From assembly GCA_024336345.1 (NCBI GenBank), contig JANFOG010000011.1, positions 868,001 through 932,000 of the forward strand: 64,000 bases of DNA, given 5' to 3'. The stretch comes from Mariannaea sp. PMI_226. Lineage: Eukaryota; Ascomycota; Sordariomycetes; Hypocreales; Nectriaceae. Made by a program: the position numbers and the translations under genes. This document shows, in pieces, positions 21,330 to 36,000 of the stretch. Positions within the stretch are counted from its first letter, which is position 1. The number at the start of each line of letters is the position of its first letter. The notes beneath the pieces are model-generated. The model made no database searches. It was not told the origin of the DNA and was given only the letters and a program-made list of their open reading frames with translations.

Positions 21330-23562
21330 AGTCTGTGCTCACCCTTTCCCCCAGAAGCTTGGCCAGCTGGTGCCGCTGTTACGAATCCCTCGTGGCCTCC
21401 CGGAAACCAACAACCGTAGCACACTTTAGCACACAAGCAGGCATCACCATTTTCATTGCAGTACCTTGCCGTTAGTGAAAGTCAGGGAAGTGCAAAGGTA
21501 CCTACAGTATTTAGGTGCCTAAGATAGGTAGGTACCTTAGCTTTCGACGCATGCATCAAAACACCGAGGTCACCTACCTATATTGGGGGGGCCACGTCTA
21601 ATTCTCTTCCATTCTCTCCCCAGCCACGAAATCAATGATGTGCTCTTTTTTCTTCTTTTCTTTTTCTTTCTTTTTTTTCTTTTTGAGTTGTATCTTCTCA
21701 CGCAATCTAGATTGCCACGTCAAACTCAACATACTCTACTCCGTACCGTGCTATAGGTAGCTACTGTAGCTAATGTAATCTATACGTGCTGAATGGTAAT
21801 ATCTGCGTCAGCCTCTTCCCAGAAGAGAGCCAGTCTCCTGTGCCGTGCCACCCTCGCCCCGAATTAATGCATCCCCGAGCACCCAATTACACATCTCTCC
21901 AACGACGTCATTCGTGCTCCCCGAATGCACCAGATGCAGCCACCGAGGAGTGCCTGACGCTCTTTCAGCGTTATCCTCCTATCCCATCCCATCCCACACA
22001 GCCCTTCTGCTTCGCACCCGCTCCTACTTGTCCCGTATCCCGCCACGCTTTTTTTCTTACTGGCCGAGCCTGCGCTTCCCATGTGACTTAGACTACTTAC
22101 CTATCTGGACCATCCCGCTACTGGCGCCCTTACTTGTTGTTTTGTTGTTGTCTGAGATGGGTGCGTTGAAATGCATGCTAGACCAACCCGTATCATTCAC
22201 AACCCTCCTGCTGACCAATTGAGGCCCACTCGCCGTGTGGTTGCAGCGCTGCCCTGCGCTGCCGTGCGCCGTGATGCGCTGCGCGTGGTTTTGGCCGGCT
22301 AGCCTGGGTTAGCGACTGCATGTCTCGTCTTCGGCCCATTAAGGGTCTTGAATCAAGCCAGAGATCATCCAGGGATATGCAACGCTTCCACATAATCGCA
22401 CCATGGTGATTGCGAGTAAACGAAGCAGTCAGCATTTGCTCGCGCTCTCATTCATTTCAATACCCGAGAGTTACTTTCGGTGACGAGGCTATATCGCATG
22501 GAAAGCAAATCTAAAAATAGCACCTGCCCCTAATCTCCGCGTGTCAGACATACACACATGCTCGCAAAGGTATCCTCAGATCGGCCACGATGACAGCGGT
22601 AGGTAGCATCAATTGAATCTCAGATCTGTCTGTCAGCTGTAAAGAATTTATTCAAGTACAGAATGCTTCGAGGTTAGTATTCAGCTGAGCTATACATTCT
22701 ACATCATAAGTAGTATTACTCAGTGCCATGACACATATCTAACTGTAAAGCCAAGGAGCAAAAGAAATGGGCATTAATCGGGCTCATAGCTATAGCATGC
22801 AGACTCGTCATGACTCTTGGCTAGATTATCCTATGAGCTCCCTTTGTTTTATTCCGCACAACGCTAGAATCAGTCCGATGCGGCCAGTCTCAGGTCAAGA
22901 GCTCTTCAGGCCATATATACTATGGTACACCCGCTTTCAAGTTCACTGCTCCTCCATGGTCAGATCGCAGGTCGCCAGCTGCCGTTCCTGACGGCACGCG
23001 CTCCAAACATCGATAAACATATCACCAATCACTCATATACAGCTACATAAAGGGATACTAGAGACGACGAGCTCGGGGATTGAAGACGGAATAATGCATA
23101 GTTTATAAAACTGCCAAATGAACAATGCTAATATACTGATGTTGCTTGCTAAACTTCGCTCTGCTGGTCCTATTCTACTGTACACGGGGATGCTAGGCGT
23201 CATCTCCCGTTCATCAGTTCAACCCTTCCCATCAGAGACCCCCCTTGCAAATGGCGGGAATGCTTTTTTTCCGGTCCTCCTCTCCGTGCTCGAAAAGCAA
23301 AATATGAACAGAAACCCCAAATGTAGGTGGTAATCAAGAAAAGAAAATAAAAAGATCCTGTAAAACGCCTGTTTCTGTTTCCTTCCTGTTTCAATGCTTT
23401 GAACCTGTGCCGTTGCCGATATAATTATGCTTCCTGTAATATGTTTCCTTGTGTTTCGGGATTTCCTTGGTTCATTTCGATGCATCATGTCTGGATAGAT
23501 GGGTAATCGTGCATCATTGTCGTAGTCGTCATCAAAGTAAAAAGAAAAGAAATCCCGCCTCT

Positions 23563-26500
23563 TCAGCAGTGAGGCTGCTGGAGGCTCCCGCTTCTCATCC
23601 TGCCGCCGTGCATATTCGGTGTCACTCGATCATTCTTCCTGGTGACCCATTCCAGGATCGTTTCATAACACAGCACGTACTGTCGCAGGCTTTGGACCAT
23701 GCTCAACCTTTGCTCCCTGAAGTCCTCCACTGTTCGTTGAACAAGATCCACGTCATCACTGTGCAGCCAGCTAGTGTCTAGCCCTGAGTTGCTTCGTGGC
23801 ATTCGCTTCAATGAGCTCGCCTTCTGAGGCTGTACATTGAATTGGAACTTCTTCTGAGATTGTGGTGACACGTCACCAGGGGATTCACTCATAGTCACGT
23901 CCCCTTCCATATCACGGACTTTAGTGGACGAGGTGGATTTAGCCTGACGCTGACGCTTCAGCATGTCAATGACACTGTCCACGGTACAAAATGCTCCTGT
24001 GCGTCCACAACCAGCTGAGCAGTGTACCAACATCGGGCGGGCCTGAGCATCCGACTCAGGGTCATCGTACCAAGTGATATGAGGGTTCTCGATAGACATC
24101 TTTCTTGATCCAACGACTGTAGCCGTCTCGACGGGAAGAGCAGATCGTTGCATAACATTGGCAAGTTCCACGAGCGCAAGCAAGTGAGACGGCTGTGCGG
24201 GTGTTCCGAAGTCAGGCCAAGCAGGGAAGTGCAAATGTGTAATCTCTCGGATGGGATCGAAGGGATGAAGCGTGTGTGACAGCGCAAACTTGCGTACGAT
24301 GACAAACGGAGCCTCGCTCTGGTTTGGTGTCGATTTCGGGTTCGGGCTTGCGTATTCCATTGTCGTCGTGGTATTCGCGCGCTTTCGACCAAGCTCCCCC
24401 ATACCCGCCGAGGGCGTAGCGTGCGAATCAGACTTGTGTTTATCTATATCCAGAGAGACTTTCTTCTCAGAGATGGGCTTAAGTCGGATGGCGCCGAAGT
24501 CTCTGGATTTCCAATAAGGATGGCACTTAAGCTGTCCACCTTCGGATTCAGCAGTCAACATGACAATAACACGCACATCCTGCTCCCAGATGACAGACCA
24601 AAAATCCTGCAAAAAAAAAAGTTAGCTTCCATTTCTCCAACTTGATATATAAGATTTTTAGGGGCTCACCTCAAAGGTGGATGGCAGGGGTCCCTGCGTG
24701 GCAATGTATCGCTTGTTGCTTCTTGACGCCTTCAGATGACTAGCATTGACATAGTCGCATGCTCCTTCGGGCTTCTCTTGCAGTCGAACCCGTGCATGCT
24801 CAAAAGGCAAAATATCCTTGTACCGGTTCTTGACTCCCTTCTCCACACCACAAAGCTGGGGGCCTCCGATATTTCCCTTGTTTGGATTGAATGCCGCATA
24901 CGCAGCCTTCATTCTCGATTGCTCGTCTACCTCTATGTGTAGGAATTTTTCGGATACCTTCTTTCCGTGGTCGCTTTCGGCAGCAGCTTCACGAAGCCAA
25001 CCAGGAAGTGAAGGTGAATCGAGGTCCGAGGGCCGTGTTATATCCATCTGGCCAACGCCATCCGCTAGGTCCATATTCTGCCGAATATTGGAGAAGAAAG
25101 GATTGGGGTCTTTGTTAGCTGTAGGGAGCATCACGCCTCCTATAACTGGTGCAATACCCGCCATACTCATACCATTACATGAGCGCAAACTAGAAGGGGA
25201 TGTGTTGTCAATGAGAGCTGGGTACTGCTGCTGGAAAGCATTGAAGCCGCCTCGCAGGATATGTGTGTTTCCCTTGTAACCTTCCTTGGTGAACTTCTTA
25301 ATCATGTTCTGTGCAGTAATAGCATCCCGCTTGTCTGAAGCGTGCGCGTCGTAGACAATGATGGCATCCATCTGTCGCCATTTTGCAAATTTTCCGGCAT
25401 CGGGTCCTTTTTGAAATGTCTGCTGCAATTTTTCAATGTTGAACGTAGCTCGCTTGAGAAGAGTAGTGGGGATGCACAAATTGAGAGCGCATTCAATTCT
25501 GGAGTTTGCGTAATTCTGTGATGAACGAATATCCAGGATGAGGAGGCGGTCCTTTCCAACAGTATGTATCAAGTCATGCAATTGCAGAGGAGAGATCATG
25601 CCGTCCGGCTCGAGGGTTGTAGGCGTGGTATCCGCACGCCTAATTCCTCCAAACCCAGGTGACGGAGGTTCAGGCCGGTGTTCCATAACTGATAGCCTAG
25701 GATCCCGATCTTCAGCTCGAGTTAGATTTGTACGCTGCAGCCCACTGTCCATTGGTCCTGAAGGCTCGAATCGTACTGAATTAGCGTGTGGCAATGACAC
25801 TTCCGAATTGCGCTTCGAATCTGAAGATACATAGGCCGAATCGTTTGAGCTATCTTGGTCAATGTCCATTTTACTTGGTATCCTGGCCTGGGGGCTTTTA
25901 AAAGGACGGGTAATAGGTAGTTGGTTCTCCGTCTCGCTTGAGTGGGTGTGCCATCTTGAGGGTCGTGGGCGAACGGGGGTAATAGTGGTCGAGGCAAGAG
26001 GACAATGACTCGTCGATAAAGCAAAAGATTTACCACGGTTCATATCAGCGGCCCTCTTGAAAGCCTCGAACTCCGGGTTGGCATCCAAGGGCAACTGTTT
26101 AGGAATAGCTGCCGCGAACGATTTGATGGATGAAGATGGACTCCATGTATCCCTGGGGAGAGCGGATGAACATTCGCGAGGATCATTATTAGCCTCAAAA
26201 ACCAGACCAAAATAGTTGGGACTCGGCGCCCTGGCATCAGGAATGATGTGCGGCGAGAGCTTCGGGGCGGCCGACTGGCCTACGGAGTATGGCATGCGAG
26301 GAGAGGCCTGCGGTGTGGAGGACTTTGGTGGTTTCGATGGTCGATGAGGATTAGATAGTGAGAGGGTATGATGATGAGAATGATTCAGAGAAATAGGGTC
26401 AGAAAGCGAATTCGAGTGCAAATGTGAATACGAATGTGAGTGTGAGTGTGAATGGGCGTGGGATTGTGAAGCTGGGGTAGCAGGATGTCTCGCAGGAGTC

Positions 26501-27081
26501 TTCATGGTGTAATGGACAGGCGTCCGGTCGGCAGGTCTCGAATCATGCATGGCGGCGATGGCGTAGATGAGATCGACGTCATCCGATTTGGCCCAGGTGC
26601 AGGGACTGGCAGAAGACGAGGATGTAATTCGACTCATAAGGCCATGACGGAAAAGAAGACCTCGAACTGAACTGATGGGATGGTTAATTCTTTGTCCGCA
26701 AGACAATAGCTGTTGTGACGGGGTCAGGCAAGGGAAAGAACCACCCGAACTACTTGAGGATGGGGAGGGCGATAGATTAGTTATGGTAGAGGAGAGCTCG
26801 TTGATGGTGGGGTCCGCAATCCCTGGAACTGACGAGCCAAGGGGGGGAGGGGGACTTTTATTCCAGTGGGTTTCCGGCGGGTTTCCAGCGGGAGGGGGTG
26901 TAAATACAGAAAGGGGATGGAGGGGGCGAGGGGAGGGTAGGGCGGAGGCGTGCGAGTGGGAGCGTTTGCGTGCGTGAGTGTGAGTGTTTGTGGTGTGACA
27001 GGGGGGAGCAGTCGTCGTTTCGTTGGAGGAGGTGTGTGGGTTTTGGCTTGACGTACTTTTTTGTTTGACGGTTGGCCCCAA
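23563..27081 (-). CDS. Rhodanese-like domain + protein tyrosine phosphatase (Pyp-type, probable MAPK phosphatase)
   Basis: Classical tyrosine phosphatase fused behind a rhodanese/CDC25-type domain, the layout of fission yeast Pyp1/Pyp2, which inactivate stress MAP kinases. Exons 27081-24670 and 24606-23563 flank a 63-nt intron, giving up to 1151 aa. Seen: Ser/Pro/His-rich low-complexity N-terminus; rhodanese-like domain about 495-620 ([23 protein letters not shown]; no active-site Cys evident, so likely a docking domain); PTP domain from about 738 with the NRYKDI motif, YVNASHL, WPDFG at 934 and [10 protein letters not shown] at 999-1008 with catalytic Cys1000 and the closing Arg. Two non-conserved inserts of roughly 50-60 residues sit inside the PTP domain, before and after the WPD loop. 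The start is uncertain: Met193 (24M position 26505, [11 protein letters not shown]) also fits, and the sequence before it is low complexity. Confidence 0.9.
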
Positions 27082-30000
27082 ATGAGGAGCAGTGACGTGA
27101 CCGACGGTGTGATGGACAAGATAGGTACGTAGCGTAGCGCAGAGCAGCGGGTGAGATTGGGAAGCCAGGCGGGGAGGCGGAGGGATCTGGGATGGAAGAC
27201 CTTTCCAGCGTACTACGTAGGTACCTAGGTAGGTAGGTAGTTATATAAGAACTCTGGCAATTACTCTAATGTCCGATTCCAGTATCATGAAGGGGATAAT
27301 CGGAAGAGAAGATCTAGAAAAAAAAAATTGGTCAGCACGCACAGTGATGCAAGAAATCCAGTTCCAGGTCCAGCTCAGCCTCCTTTGCTTGTAATCTGTA
27401 AGGTAACTTACTATGCTTCGGTCAGCGACGGGGGTGGCGATGGAAACAGGACACAGATGGTGCTGGAAGCCAGGCGAAAGCGCGTCACCGTTTCGTTCCG
27501 TGGGGGGCGGAGTTAACCAATTCCAGCAGAGCATTGGCTGGGGTCGATGGCCGGATCGTGGAATCGCGCGGAGGTGGAGGGCCGAGAGGGCGATGTATCT
27601 TACGATCCAAGGTACGACGTCTTCCGTAATCTGTCCAGATTACTACTAGCTATGTACGGAGGTTAGAGGGAAAATGGAAATAAGATGAAAAAATAAAAAT
27701 TTAAAAGAAAAAAAAAAGCTATTGTGAGGGGTGGTGCCTGGCAGGACGATGACGCTGGTGGCGGAGTCTTCAACTGCGCTGGTCCAAATGCTATTTGGAT
27801 TGTACGAGCAAAGGGTACAACTCTGCAGTACGGCGATACTGCACATCCGATGAGTTGAATAGGATGCGCAGATCACCAAATTGGTTCATTGAAAGCTGTA
27901 ATTATAAGGGTCCGATGTGCAGAGCGTGTGTGGGCAGAAGACATCCTTAGCCCAGAGAGTCATATCGCCATGTCTTCCCATGGTCATGTCACCATCGACT
28001 AGAAGAGTCGAGCGAGTCAAGCCAAGACGGTGAAGGGTGTCTGTAACGGCTATCAAGCTACTAAACGAAAAAAAAAAGATTCGAGAAAAGGGGGGGGTGC
28101 AGTTTTCTCCCCTCGTTTCTTCTTGTTCCCTCACTCTGTTCCCTCTTCGTTTTTTTTTCCCTTCTCTCCCGTCCAAAGTGCGTAGGCTGGAGAGAGCGCA
28201 ATATGCAGCTAGGACGCTGCACGAATATGTACCTGCGTGGGTCATGTTGGGGTCTTTGATGGATTGCCTTGGCTTAGGGATTTGAGCCGTCTCGGTTCTG
28301 GAAACTTTGGTTCGTAATTCCCGGCCGGCGTGTATTCATGCATTGGCTGGTACAAGATTAGTTACTTCCAGCATGAGATCAAAAAGTGGTTTATTGAACC
28401 AAGGCATAATCTTTACTTCGTAACCGTTGTTCTATCCGCGGTCCAGGCCCAGATATGACGGCTTACATGGAGGCAATGAAGGTAGAGTTGTTGTTCAAGG
28501 ACCACTCCCCCTCCTTTTTCCCCCGTCCCATCATTTACTGTAATCCGGGTGCAAGCGGCGCAGGCACAAGCTACCTTATGCGGGATGGGTTTTATTAATC
28601 CCAATGACGCATTATCCCGTGACCCTACACTGGGAAATTTCCTACAACTTCCATTTCAAAAAAAAATTCAGAATTGCTCAGACGGCCTAGAACGAGTGTT
28701 GCTTCGCTTGTTGCTAGCTCATTTTGACTTGACTTTGTGTTGCGGTTGGCAACAGACAATTATGTATGAGTGGAAATATGACACCTTTAGGCAAGCTTCC
28801 CCAACCCTTTGGCTCAACACTTGGTGTCGATCCATTCGTACGTCTCCAGTGATGGCAGTGGCGTATCTGCCCTCATCTCATAGCTGTGCTGAGATGGAGG
28901 TGGAGGGGCAGAAAAGGCGGGAGGGTTCAAAAACGCACCCTCCGTAGAATAGCCAGTAAGGTCGATCACCTCTTAGCCCTGCAGTAACATGGCATACTGC
29001 AACTGTACCTTGGGAACCGGGGGGGGAGGAGAATGGGGTGATGAGGCTGCTTGTCTGTAGTCCCATGCAGTAGGGATCGTCGTTCGCGCCGGGGGTTGGG
29101 TGGTTGTACTCTATGGCTCTCTGTGCTTCTTTGATTCAAACAACTTCAGACCGGGCCGGGGGGTGAGCTTTTTGAAAGATACAATAGAAAACAAATAAGG
29201 GAAAGAGTGAGTACTCCATCTGTCCTACAGAGCTGACGATGTAAGCCGGAGTAATATTAGCAGTGCGAACAGCTCCTTCAGGTGTCAAGTTTTTGCGTCC
29301 ATTGAAAGCTGCGAAGGGGGGTTTGTTGTTATTATTTCAACCTTAGCTTGGTCAGGTGTCGCAGTCATTGGAGCTGCATTCGGACCAAGAGAGAAAATAA
29401 CCACCGAAGGACCCTCTCTCATTCATGCCCTCTTGTTCCATGTGCCCCCTTATGGTTGGTTCTAGAGAAGGTATTCAGAGTGTCTTTGATCCTTTTTTTT
29501 GGTCATTTTTTTTTCCTTCCTGATATGTCTCGTTTTGTGCGTATCCAGTGATGTCCGTAGTCTGTGACCTGTCGTTGTCTCATAATTTTTTCCCTCGGCA
29601 CCCAGACCATCATTAGATAATTAGTAATCCCTCTGTCGTCGCTATAACTGACCTGGAATGGGGGCTGTTTTGGGGGAGAGGGGCTGCTGCTTCACATCCA
29701 AAGTCGTCATTTTGGCGTCAAGAATCCCGCTAGGAAAGCAACAAGAGAACCAGGGTCCTTCTACTTTTCTTCTTCCCAATCTGTCTGCCTGTTTGATACA
29801 TCCGTTATCAAGTAGTTTACAATGCGCCATGATATCTTTAGTTTTTCGTGGTCGTTTGAAGTTCTCGAACTCTTCGGGCCCCTCGAATAGGAACCTCAAC
29901 AAAGACAGGCTGGATTTTGACCAAGATGTTTGGATCCCCCCGAGCCCGGTAGGCATCGAATCGAGTGCCAAAAGCATGCTTGACCAACGTCACCGGCCCG

Positions 30001-33000
30001 CATCTCCATATTTTCTCCATTCCCCCCTAGTCGCCGCATTGCATTGCGTCGCTCCGCGTTGGCAAATCTCCAGGTTCTCAGATACAGTACTGTATCTAAA
30101 GCCTCTGGCTATCAAATTTATCATGGCTCCATAGACGAGAATCAGAAAATCCCCCCCACTTCACACAGGCTTGGAAATACATTAACAAGCTCAATCGTTC
30201 TTTCTTATCCCCGGTCTCTCGGGGAGATTCTACGGATAGAAGCGGAATGTGGTAACTTGTGGTACAGCGCTGTGCATACAGTACCGTAGTAGTGCGTAGC
30301 ACATACACTCCGTATTAATGTACGGTTCCTCAATTTACCCACTGTACCTGCCTCTCTTGCAGAGGATGTATCACGCCCGTACTTATAGTAAATTTGCTGC
30401 AATTGCCCGTTTTTTTTTTAAATGAATGTTGCATATGCACCCTGCGAGAAGCCAGAGGAAATGCTTGGGTTGACAAGCGAGTGACAAGGAGATTGACCGT
30501 CCTTCTGCCAAAGAGGGAGAGAAATGATGTGGAGCCCCCAGACAGGTGAGCCCGGACCACCTCCTCATGGTGCCTCAATCATTCAAGGAGCGGAATGACG
30601 TAGAAGCTGAGACATTGGCGTTTGGAGCCATGAGGTTTGATGACCAGGGGAGCGATATCTTCTTAACCCATCCCCCCCCTTCCTCTCCTGGAACAATGAC
30701 AGTAACACCAGAGCCCCCAGACTCGTAAGGCAGCCGGCTATCCGTGTGACTGTAATTAAAATAGGACTTGAAGAAGGGCTCGCTTGGGTCTTGCGATCAA
30801 AGACAGAACGAAACAACAAGCGGTGTGTCATTCACCCTCTGATGCTACCAGGCACAACCACCAAACAGATGGTAGGAAGGCTCCTTCTCCGAACGGATAC
30901 ATGTCGGACAGGCCCATGCTAGACCCGGCTGATGGGGGGCGCGCGTCTATGAAAAGTCCAGAATATTAGAAGGCACTGCGTGATGAATTGCTACCAACGT
31001 CTGTCTTGATGTTAGGCCCCCGGCCTCCCCCTCCTCCCCCCCCTCCCTTGCTCAATCCTGAGTGCCGGGTGAAACTCAATCACCCCGGAGGTTCAAAGGC
31101 AAACGGTATAGTTAGGGTCCTGGGGAAACCTCCGTCTTTTCAAGATTCCGTACAAACCGTAACCGGGAAGACGTCAGTGCCGTAACGGTTCGGCTTTTAC
31201 AGCTTACCAAGGTGCTCAATAATAATCAGCATGCGTGCCACATAAGCCATCAACTATTAATTATAGTGAATTTATTTTATAACTAGACGATAATCATGGG
31301 CCATGAACCCGATATGATGACAAACTATATGACCCTTATTTCGTTGCATTTGATCACAAGTCTGTTCAACACCCTTTCCCCAATCTTAGGTCAAGGCTGT
31401 ATACTCCTTGTAGTTGGGTGGCTTCTGAAGGTAACCTCATGACAAACATCGTTCCCATGTTTGAATCAGCAAGGCCAGAAAAACCTGTCCCTACCCGCCT
31501 CAGCCGCACTACCCGCCCTCGCAACCTACGTATCAAAATTTATCAGCCGCAGCACCGACAGCCCAAAGTGACACAGTCTCGGCTGACCAGAGCACAGGCT
31601 GGTTTGCGATCCATCTCAGCCAAAAATCCGAGTCAGATTTCCAATCGGCGCATTCTGATACGGAATGGATGGATGCTGGATGCTGAATGCTGGCATAATC
31701 ATTGGTGTGTGACCACCCACCGTACCTACCTACTATACATAACTGGGCGCTGAATGCCGCATCACACACGATGCGCGAAAAGTCAGTCCCACTACGGTGC
31801 GATGATTACCTGACTCTGTAACCTGTATCTGTCCGATGGAAATGTAAATTAATTGGTAATGAATAAATACAGAATACAGACTACCTATACTCTATTATAG
31901 GTACGTTTTGGTGCGTTTGGACTTGTTTTATCCACCCACCCACCCATCTCGTCACCGTCCACTATCCGTCAACCCATGGAACGGCCTGGACCCTGAGATC
32001 GCCGTTAAATCCTCATTATGACATAACTCACCGTTCTTGGGTCGCACCCGCGTAACCGTTTCCCCCGAATTGAGGAGCCATGGCCGAGAAGACTTTTTGC
32101 CTTTCCCTCGTCTTGCTTCTCAGCCAACCCTTTTTTTTTTTTCTTCTTGGTCCCTCTTGGCCTCTCCTCGCTCATTTGTTTCAGTTTTGGGGGAGAGGTT
32201 GCTTCTGATGGTTCGGAAGGACGCTATTCCGCTCATTCGTATTTCGTACTCTCCATGTCGCAAAACGTTTAGGGAGTTTCTTAGGCCATTCCCAAACAGC
32301 AACATGTATTTTTCTTCTTTTTCTTTTTTAGTTTTATCAGAATTCGGGAGAATGCATCTGGCCAAGTGGAGACCCGGGGGGGAATGCCAACCAAGATGGC
32401 TGGAGACCAACGCCTTACCTAAAACTTCTTTACCGCCAGTTTAACACAGCACTTTCTTCTGCTCGAGAGTTACCTAGTCTCGTTCACTCATAGAATAGTA
32501 GTACCATAAGTATCAAAAATCAAGGACACTAGCCTCTTTGCCTTTCAAGAAAGTTTGTCTGCCACGAGACGACGCACACCCCTGCCCTGTCCCTTCCGTC
32601 CTGGTCCCTTCCATTGCCATGAACGCCGGCCCAGCCCAAGCCCGCCAGCCATGTCTTTCCAGTGTCCAGGATCCCGGACCCTTTCCTTTTTGAATCCCTG
32701 GACTGATCAAGAAGAGGGTCCTCCAAAGCACGAGGGCACGAGGCGGCAAGGACAGAAAAGAAGTTCCTGGCAAATCATGGCATCTTTTCAACCGTACACA
32801 CAGCATATAGATACCACAAGCTACGAAAGTGGTTGACCTGCGCACGCTCGATGGAGACCACTGCATGCCCAGCGCAGAAATAGCACAAAGTAGGTATGGA
32901 GTACAGCACCATAATAGCCACTTGCACACCTAACGAATACGCGGGAATTATCCCTCGCCAAAAAGAAAAGAAAAAAAAACAGGCCCATCTCTCTCTCTAA

Positions 33001-36000
33001 GTCCCCCACTGCTGGTCACCTTCTCCCAAAACTTTCTCCCACTTTGGGGATTCAAGCAAGGCATTTCGTAACTCCGGACTGTACAGGATACCAAAACGAA
33101 AGCCCTCCGAGAGGGGTGGACACATGCTGAGACCTCCTGCTTTTATTTCCGTCGTCGTCCAGCCTCAATGACGTGTATTCGACCGTTCTAGACGCTGACG
33201 ATCTTGAATACCGTCCTGAACAGCAAATCATTCACCCATTCGCTGCCTTGGTGGTCATGCTCTCTATTGTCGAAGGCAAAGTTCTGCCTGCCGCCTGTCG
33301 CCTGTCAGCCTCTCCTTTCTGCCTTTCCTTTCTCAACTTTCAAAACCCGCAAAGGCTGAAGTGCCCTTCCATCCGCACACGCGCCCCCCTTCAAGTACAG
33401 TATGCCTAAACCTTGCATATCGCTGGTAGATGCGCTGGCCACGTCGACGACCTAATGACACAAGACGTGCCTCTCTCTGACCTTATCCCTAATACAGTAA
33501 GATGGCGGAACGAGGCGTAGAACTCCAGTTTACATATCACCCTTTTCCTTCGGAGTCCAACCGAACCCCTACGTTTTTGCTGCTACAGGGCCGGGCTGAA
33601 GGGCATGGCCCATGATGGCTTCGGCCCACTGTTCTCGGGATCGCCACGCAGGTTTCCCCGTTTCCATATCCCCTGCTCGACGTCCTGCACTTTACTGTAA
33701 TTTACTACTAAGCGGGATGTAGGTACAGAACAGTACCGTACCTACCTTACTGTACGGACGACCGCTGTGGTTGTCAAAAGAACCTCAACGTATGCTTATC
33801 CAGCGGTGAGTCCAGGGCGTCTCTCATATGTGTGGGGAATGACAGACTGTCGGGTCTCACGCCTGTTTTTGTCGGTGCTTCGATGCGGGAGGAGAAAGCG
33901 GGAAGGTCAGAATAGCCATCGTACGACCAGGAGCCATTTCTTCACCGACGACACAATGACACCAATCCCGGCATTTCCCTACACCAAAAGACCAGACTGG
34001 CATGTGTAGTTAGTCCTAGTCCTCACTATGGAGTCGAAGAGGAGAAGGGGCCATAAAAGTACGGAGCAGCAGGGCTCGCTATTGCAAGCCCACAGGTGTC
34101 CAGCAACGAGGGCGGGTTGTGGGTAACGGCATCAGTCCGTTCAGCTCAGAAGCGTACTTCGTAGGTCCATGGTTCGTGATCCCCTTCCTACTTATGCATC
34201 TGCTATGTGATCGGCTCTGTTTTCTTTTTTCACTCTATCTGCCATGATGACGATGATCAATTTGTTTTGGCTTGGTTGAGTTCAACCATCTTGAAACATC
34301 TATATAGAAATCAACCACAATGCAACCTGTTCAAGTCAACAATCTTCCCAATGTTCATTCAGATGGATTAGGGCAGGGCAATAATAAACAGCCAATCCGA
34401 TATAGGAAAGTCAACACGGCACTGGACCCTCTCTTTCTAGTTCAAAGGTCTTGGAGCCTTCTTATCACATAAAGTATTACTGTAGGAAATCCAATGTGCC
34501 GGCCGTGCGGGCATTGCGTCCCACCGCTAGCCCCCCCTATTACTTATCCTACGGAGTTTACTACGTAACTGTCCCAAGAGCCTGGTATGGAGCCGTCCTG
34601 GCGGGAGGAATGCGGGAATGCCTAGCGCCATATCGGTAGACTCGATCACTAAATAAATTAATTTGATTCCTCGGTGTGAAAAGGCGGAGGAAACATCTAC
34701 GCCGAAAACGCCTACCCATGCTCTGGTCCTGGGGGGCTCAGGCGTAGGCGGAACACTGCATATACCCTTCGATATGTTATTTTCGATGACGCCCAATATG
34801 GTGTTCAGAGAGAAATTCTTGGGGAGTTGCTGTAGTGGATTTGAGGAATTAGAATCCATAGTGCTTCCAAAAAATAGTTAGTTTGTAGATCAGGAGGTCA
34901 TGTTCGAGTCATGAGTAAATGGATGGTGATGGCGATACCACGGTGCTTCGTCGGGTCATTGGGACTATTGGTCAACTATATTGTCTCGAGTCAGCGTAAA
35001 TGTTATTGTTTTGTTTGGGGGGCGTGGCATCAGAAGAATCATTCCTCCTGTAAAGAGCGTGTTGGAGGATTGTGACAAAACAGAGGCTCTGTTCAACTGC
35101 CCGCGTTCATGGGATCACCAAAACTCAACGTCACTGAGCAATGAAAAAGGGGTCTGACAGGTAGACGATGATGTGTCAACGTCGAGATATTGGGTCGGGG
35201 TGTCGTCAAGATAAGGCTTGGCTAAGAATCCTGAACCATGTCAGAAAAATGAGAAGCTCTAGTCCGTGGACATCCATCTCTAGGGTAGATTCCATCAAGA
35301 CGACCTTCAGACTACAACAAACTTATTGTAGATCTTCATCAAGCACTTGCAGTAAACTCTAGCCCTTTGACATTCTTGGGGGAGCAGGAGTATAATAGCC
35401 AATTGCAATAGCAGCTATAATTCGTGTTCACAAAGATGCACTCCAGAGCCAGAGTCACAAGAGGAAGCTTGAAGCTATAATGAGCAATGGGGAGGTGTGT
35501 GTATTCGGCAGAAGATCGTTCTTAATATTTGAGCAAATGTACGCAGCAGGCAAGCCTTCCAAAGACGTACTTGTATAATTGGAGTTCCATTCGTATTTTC
35601 AACTACATAGAGGTTCCTTATGTCACCTATCGCTTTCGTACATCTTTTCGAAGCTCTCAAAACGGGCCTTGAATGAATACCTTTCTCTTGGTGTAAATAA
35701 CATTTTACCGGGACAGTGATGAGGAGGGTGAATCATTTTTATTCGGCTGGTAGTAGTTCGATGTGATGCCCTGTAGGCTGAAGCTTGTGGCGGAATCACT
35801 TTCTGTACCAGCAACTGACTTGCCAAAAGCTGGCTGGATATCATGCCCAAGGGGCCAACTTTTGATGTGGTTGCCCAGCTCATACGATACGATACGAATC
35901 AGGGGTACTAAATAAGGAATTCAACATCTTGTCGAAGCCACGCTTTGAAACGTAATCATGGAAGAGTGTTCTTGGTCTATAATACTCCATCCTCCAGCTT

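Larger units (their letters stand above)
20026..23562. other. Long intergenic region between two minus-strand genes
   Basis: About 3.5 kb: 5' flank of the Tcp11-family gene (20.0-20.8 kb, purine/pyrimidine-biased, probably leader and promoter) and 3' flank of the phosphatase gene. It holds a CAGT tandem repeat, an 18-G run, CT-rich tracts near 21640-21680 and GGTA/CCTA words near 21500-21540. No coding frame is convincing. Confidence 0.5.
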
